A DNA stretch of 64,000 nt, taken from positions 186,001-250,000 of the forward strand of contig NZ_SSMY01000002.1 in assembly GCF_004799495.1 (NCBI RefSeq), written 5' to 3'. Positions 60,835 to 64,000 of this stretch are shown here, in pieces. The notes beneath the pieces were generated by a model that ran no database searches, was not told the DNA's origin, and saw only the letters and a program-made list of their open reading frames with translations. A program made the position numbers and the translations under genes. This stretch comes from Sphingomonas sp. Lineage in GTDB: Bacteria > Pseudomonadota > Alphaproteobacteria > Sphingomonadales > Sphingomonadaceae. How positions within the stretch are numbered: the stretch's first letter is position 1; each line of letters opens with the position of its first letter.

Positions 60835-61259
60835 TCGAAAAGCGCCTGCTCCAGGTCGTCGTCGCAATCGCGTGCCTAGTGCCGCTATCCGTCGGCGGGC
60901 AGAGCATCCTCCACGGCCCACATTTCCTCGGACATCCGCCGGTCATCCCGGTCGATCTCGACAGCCATTTCCGCTACATTTCGGGGATCTTCTTCGCGGT
61001 CGGCATCGCGTTCGCGACGTGCATCCCGGCTATCGAGGCCAAGGGCCCGCGCTTCCGCCTGCTCGGCGCGCTGGTGGTGTGCGGCGGCCTCGCGCGCGTC
61101 GTGTCGCTGCTTTCGGTCGGACCGCCGAGCGCCGGACACATCTTCGGCTTCACGATGGAGCTCGGCGCGGTGCCGCTGCTGATGCTTTGGCAGACCGCCT
61201 TCGCACGCCGTTACTTGGCGGCTTCGACCTCCAGCCCGGCATCGACGCTCGGCAAGTAA
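60831..61259 (+). CDS. DUF4345-type membrane protein
   Basis: DLDSHFRYISGIFFAVGIAFATCIPAIEAKGPRFRLLGALVVCGGLARVVSLL; ATGA overlap with previous gene. Confidence 0.75.
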   Translation: MIEKRLLQVVVAIACLVPLSVGGQSILHGPHFLGHPPVIPVDLDSHFRYISGIFFAVGIAFATCIPAIEAKGPRFRLLGALVVCGGLARVVSLLSVGPPSAGHIFGFTMELGAVPLLMLWQTAFARRYLAASTSSPASTLGK

Positions 61260-62773
61260 CGCGGCGCGACGCGCGCCCTGGACGCTTGCTCGTAGGCATA
61301 GCCCGCATTGAACAGCGCCTGCTCGCTATACGCCGGCCCGATGAACGAAATCCCGACCGGCAATCCGCGTACCAGTCCCATCGGCACGGTCAGATTGGGA
61401 TAGCCCGAAATCGCGGGCAATTCGGACGAGCTCGGGCCGGTATATTGATCGCCGTAGACCGGGTCGCTCAGCCACGCCGGGCCATAAGTCGGTTGGACCA
61501 GGATCGTCGCGCCGGCATCCGCCAGCATCTTGTCGATCGCGCCTTTGGCGGCGGCCAGCGACTTGTCGCGCTGCCCCTGGTAAGTCGGCTCGGCGATGCC
61601 CTGCGACTTCGCCGCCATGTCGAAGATTTCCTGCGCGAAATACGGCATTTCGGTTGCGGCGTTGGCGGTGTCGAACGCGACGACCTGATCGAGCGTGCGC
61701 GCCTTTACCGCTGGCGCGCTCGCCGCGAGATATTTGTCGAGGTCGCTCTTCAGCTCGAACTTGAGCACATCGAACTCGGCATCGCCCATGCCCTCGGTCT
61801 TGGGCCGGGTCACGTCGATCAGTATCGCGCCCTGCGCCTTGAGCACCGCGAGCGCCGCGTCGAACTTCACCGCCTCCAGCGCCGGCATATCGGGGCGATA
61901 GACCGCGATCCGCACGCCCTTCAGCCCGTTGGTGGAAAGTCCCGCCGCATAGTCCTTGCGGTATTGGTTGGCGTTCGCGGTCGCCGGGTCGGCGGGATCG
62001 CTGCCGACCATCGCCGAAAACAGGATCGCGGCGTCGCGCACGCTGCGCGCCATCGGCCCGGGCGTGTCCTGGCTATGGCTGATCGGCACGACATACGTCC
62101 GGCTGACCAGCCCGAGCGTCGGCTTGAGCCCGACCAGCCCGTTCATCGACGACGGACATACCACCGACCCGTCGGTCTCGGTCCCGAGCCCCGCCGCGGC
62201 GAAGCTCGCCGCGATCCCGGCGCCGGTGCCGCTCGACGACCCGCACGCGGTGCGGTCAAGCGCGTATGGGTTGCGCACCAGCCCGCCGACCGCGCTCCAC
62301 CCGCTCATCGCCTTGGTCGAGCGGATGTTGGCCCATTCGCTGAGGTTGGTCTTGCCCAAGATCACCGCGCCCTGCGCGCGGAGCAGTGCCACCACCGGCG
62401 CATCGCGTCCGGTCCGGTTGTCCTCGAGCGCGAGGCTCCCCGCCGTCGTCGCGACCGGATCCTTCGTCTCGATATTGTCCTTGATCAGGATCGGCACGCC
62501 GTCGAGCGGGCCAAGCAGCTTCTTCGCCTTGCGCCGCGCGTCGCTCGCCTGCGCCTCGGCGATCGCATCGGGATTGACCGCGATCACCGCGCGCAAGCTC
62601 GGGCCGGCACGATCCATCGCCGCGATCCGCGCGAGATAGGCTCGCGTGATCGCCTCGCTCGACGTGCCCGACGTCATGGCGGCGCGAAGTTGATCGATCG
62701 ATTGCTCTTCGACGGTTTGCGCGGTCGCCGGGAGCGGCGCGGCAAGCAACAACAAGGCAGCGAGACGGCGCAT
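61211..62773 (-). CDS. Amidase signature family protein, secreted
   Basis: GSLALEDNRTGRDAPVVALLRAQGAVILGKTNLSEWAN, CGSSSGTGAGIAASFAAAGLGTETDGSVVCPS. Confidence 0.92.
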   Translation of the reverse strand: MRRLAALLLLAAPLPATAQTVEEQSIDQLRAAMTSGTSSEAITRAYLARIAAMDRAGPSLRAVIAVNPDAIAEAQASDARRKAKKLLGPLDGVPILIKDNIETKDPVATTAGSLALEDNRTGRDAPVVALLRAQGAVILGKTNLSEWANIRSTKAMSGWSAVGGLVRNPYALDRTACGSSSGTGAGIAASFAAAGLGTETDGSVVCPSSMNGLVGLKPTLGLVSRTYVVPISHSQDTPGPMARSVRDAAILFSAMVGSDPADPATANANQYRKDYAAGLSTNGLKGVRIAVYRPDMPALEAVKFDAALAVLKAQGAILIDVTRPKTEGMGDAEFDVLKFELKSDLDKYLAASAPAVKARTLDQVVAFDTANAATEMPYFAQEIFDMAAKSQGIAEPTYQGQRDKSLAAAKGAIDKMLADAGATILVQPTYGPAWLSDPVYGDQYTGPSSSELPAISGYPNLTVPMGLVRGLPVGISFIGPAYSEQALFNAGYAYEQASRARVAPRYLPSVDAGLEVEAAK

Positions 62774-62828
62774 GGCGATTCCCCTTTCGCCGCACCATCA
62801 GCCAAGCGCCCCAAAATGAAAAGAGGCT

Positions 62829-62848
62829 GCCGGGGATCTCTCCCCGGC
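62829..62848 (-). terminator. Intrinsic terminator upstream of the amidase gene
   Basis: Minus strand GCCGGGGA-GAGA-TCCCCGGC followed by AGCCTCTTTTCATTTT. Confidence 0.85.
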
Positions 62849-62989
62849 AACCTCCTGACATGGTCAGCGGCCGGAAGCTCCAGCCCGGAGGACCATGCGG
62901 ACCGCTAGTGTTACGGCTGGCGGCGTTGATTGGGGGAGGATGCCCCCCGCACGCCCGACCGGTGGAGGTCTTCCACCGGCGCCGTCACA

Positions 62990-63046
62990 TCAGCGGCGCG
63001 TCCCCCGAACGAACTGAACCGACCCCCTTGCTGAACCATGAGACAT
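62990..63046 (-). CDS. Short ORF MSHGSARGSVQFVRGTRR behind an extended Shine-Dalgarno
   Basis: ATG at 63046; AGGAGG core 7 nt upstream; 15 nt GAAAGGAGGTGATCC (63062-63048) fully complementary to a typical alphaproteobacterial 16S 3' end. Confidence 0.55.
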   Translation of the reverse strand: MSHGSARGSVQFVRGTRR

Positions 63047-63197
63047 CGGATCACCTCCTTTCGCTTGTTGAAACGACGTGCCCAAAACTGGGCACGGATC
63101 GAATGTGAATCACGGGGATAAGTATTTCAAGTCTTGTAATGCGCGGAGGAATCGACGATTCTCTTTCGCCTTGGCCGCGTCGCTGCGGCACTTCTCC

Positions 63198-63662
63198 CTA
63201 CTTTCCGAATGGTTGAGTCTCGGGCGCTTTCTCGTCGGTGGTGAAGTCGAATGCGTAGCGGCCGCCATCGGCGGTCGTTGCCTGGCACGTGATTTCGGTC
63301 TTGGCCACGATCAGCGCCGGCGTGCAACGCCCGGTTATGTTCTGTGCGGCGCTCGTCACTTGCGCGGCGGTGTCGCCCGGCCGAACCCCGGTCACCTTGC
63401 TCAGCGCGATCCCGTCGGCATCCGGCATGCCGAAGAAACTGACCAGCCCGTCATCGGTCTTCACCGCCATCGACCGCTGGCCGTCGTCGTAATGCAGGCT
63501 AAGGATCGCATCGCCGCAATTCATCGTCTTGCCGCTAATCACGAGCAAAGAACAATGCCCGCTTGCAAACGTGATGTCGGTCGGCACGCGCACCAGATCC
63601 GGCGCCGCGGCGCTCGCGCCAGCGGCCAATAGTCCGGCAGCGACAATGGTCGAACGGATCAT
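63198..63662 (-). CDS. Secreted hypothetical protein
   Basis: Signal peptide MIRSTIVAAGLLAAGASAA; two apparent Cys pairs. Confidence 0.55.
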   Translation of the reverse strand: MIRSTIVAAGLLAAGASAAAPDLVRVPTDITFASGHCSLLVISGKTMNCGDAILSLHYDDGQRSMAVKTDDGLVSFFGMPDADGIALSKVTGVRPGDTAAQVTSAAQNITGRCTPALIVAKTEITCQATTADGGRYAFDFTTDEKAPETQPFGK

Positions 63663-63706
63663 GCGGCGTCTTTCTAAAGCATGGGCACTGCCCAGCCTAG
63701 CGCGCC

Positions 63707-63856
63707 TCAATGATGCTTGAAATACTGCACCTCGCGCTCGTGTTTCTCGGCGCCCGCGCGCGTGTCGAACGTGCCGAGGTTGCGGCGCTTGTGCGTCTTG
63801 GGATCGACCTTGCGCGAATAGAGGCGATATTCGCCCGACTTGAGCTTGCGGATCAT
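63707..63856 (-). CDS. Small basic conserved-looking protein (49 aa)
   Basis: Not in ORF track; translation MIRKLKSGEYRLYSRKVDPKTHKRRNLGTFDTRAGAEKHEREVQYFKHH with upstream GAGGAGA RBS-like sequence. Confidence 0.7.
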   Translation of the reverse strand: MIRKLKSGEYRLYSRKVDPKTHKRRNLGTFDTRAGAEKHEREVQYFKHH

Positions 63857-63897
63857 GGTACTTCTCCTCGCGCGGCAGAACGCGCGAGGACATTAAG

Positions 63898-64000
63898 CTA
63901 TCCGCGGCAGTCCTCGATCACGCGACCAATCTCGGCGTGCGGCGGCAGAACCGCCGGCCGCCGGCCGGCCTGTTCGATGACAAACCGCCCACGGCTGAAC
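63898..64000 (-). CDS. C-terminal fragment of an unidentified protein (truncated by window edge)
   Basis: Open frame ending ...RFVIEQAGRRPAVLPPHAEIGRVIEDCRG*. Confidence 0.45.
   Translation of the reverse strand, partial: FSRGRFVIEQAGRRPAVLPPHAEIGRVIEDCRG

Larger units (their letters stand above)
62812..63100 (-). ncRNA. Candidate structured short transcript containing an 18-codon ORF
   Basis: Minus-strand order: hairpin GTGCCCA-GTTT-TGGGCAC (63078-63095), extended SD, sORF, hairpin CCGGTGGA-AGACC-TCCACCGG (62959-62979), terminator (62829-62848); 5' end not defined. Confidence 0.55.

Noticed and set aside
63048-63062. GGATCACCTCCTTTC on the plus strand as a fragment of 16S rRNA
   Set aside because: No other 16S sequence flanks it; on the minus strand it is an extended Shine-Dalgarno 7 nt before an ATG

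Overview
GC-rich alphaproteobacterial chromosomal segment; gene content and protein style suggest Sphingomonas or a close relative (inferred from sequence recognition only, no search run). It is densely coding, with one tRNA-Glu and no CRISPR array, transposase, integrase or prophage that I could recognise. Main blocks: glutarate/CoA-ester catabolism (about 1.3-4.6 kb); sugar MFS transporter and an extradiol dioxygenase; recJ and tRNA-Glu; leucine/isovalerate catabolism (ivd, mccB, mccA, MaoC, about 13.8-23.2 kb); a complete suf Fe-S operon (about 23.4-29.7 kb) carrying an extra phytanoyl-CoA-dioxygenase-like gene between sufB and sufC; pyrD, ggt, fadD-like and an M16 peptidase; and a core block nfu-rutE-tsaB-rimI-mucR-fur-plsC-miaB-[2OG oxygenase]-phoH-[DUF4926]-ybeY-corC ... 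lnt-metK-trmB with a katG-containing insertion between corC and lnt. Items most worth a second look: (1) a minus-strand intergenic unit (about 62.81-63.10 kb) with an 18-codon ORF behind a 15-nt perfect complement of the 16S rRNA 3' tail, several hairpins and an intrinsic terminator; (2) two 2OG/Fe(II)-oxygenase-like genes translationally coupled into Fe-S-related operons (suf and miaB); (3) REP-like palindromes that run into the 5' coding ends of tsaB, a CoA-transferase and sufS, leaving tsaB without an obvious ATG/GTG/TTG start; (4) a solitary, degenerate ParB-like protein; (5) several candidate operators and orphan terminators. All names come from reading the translations; none was confirmed by database search.
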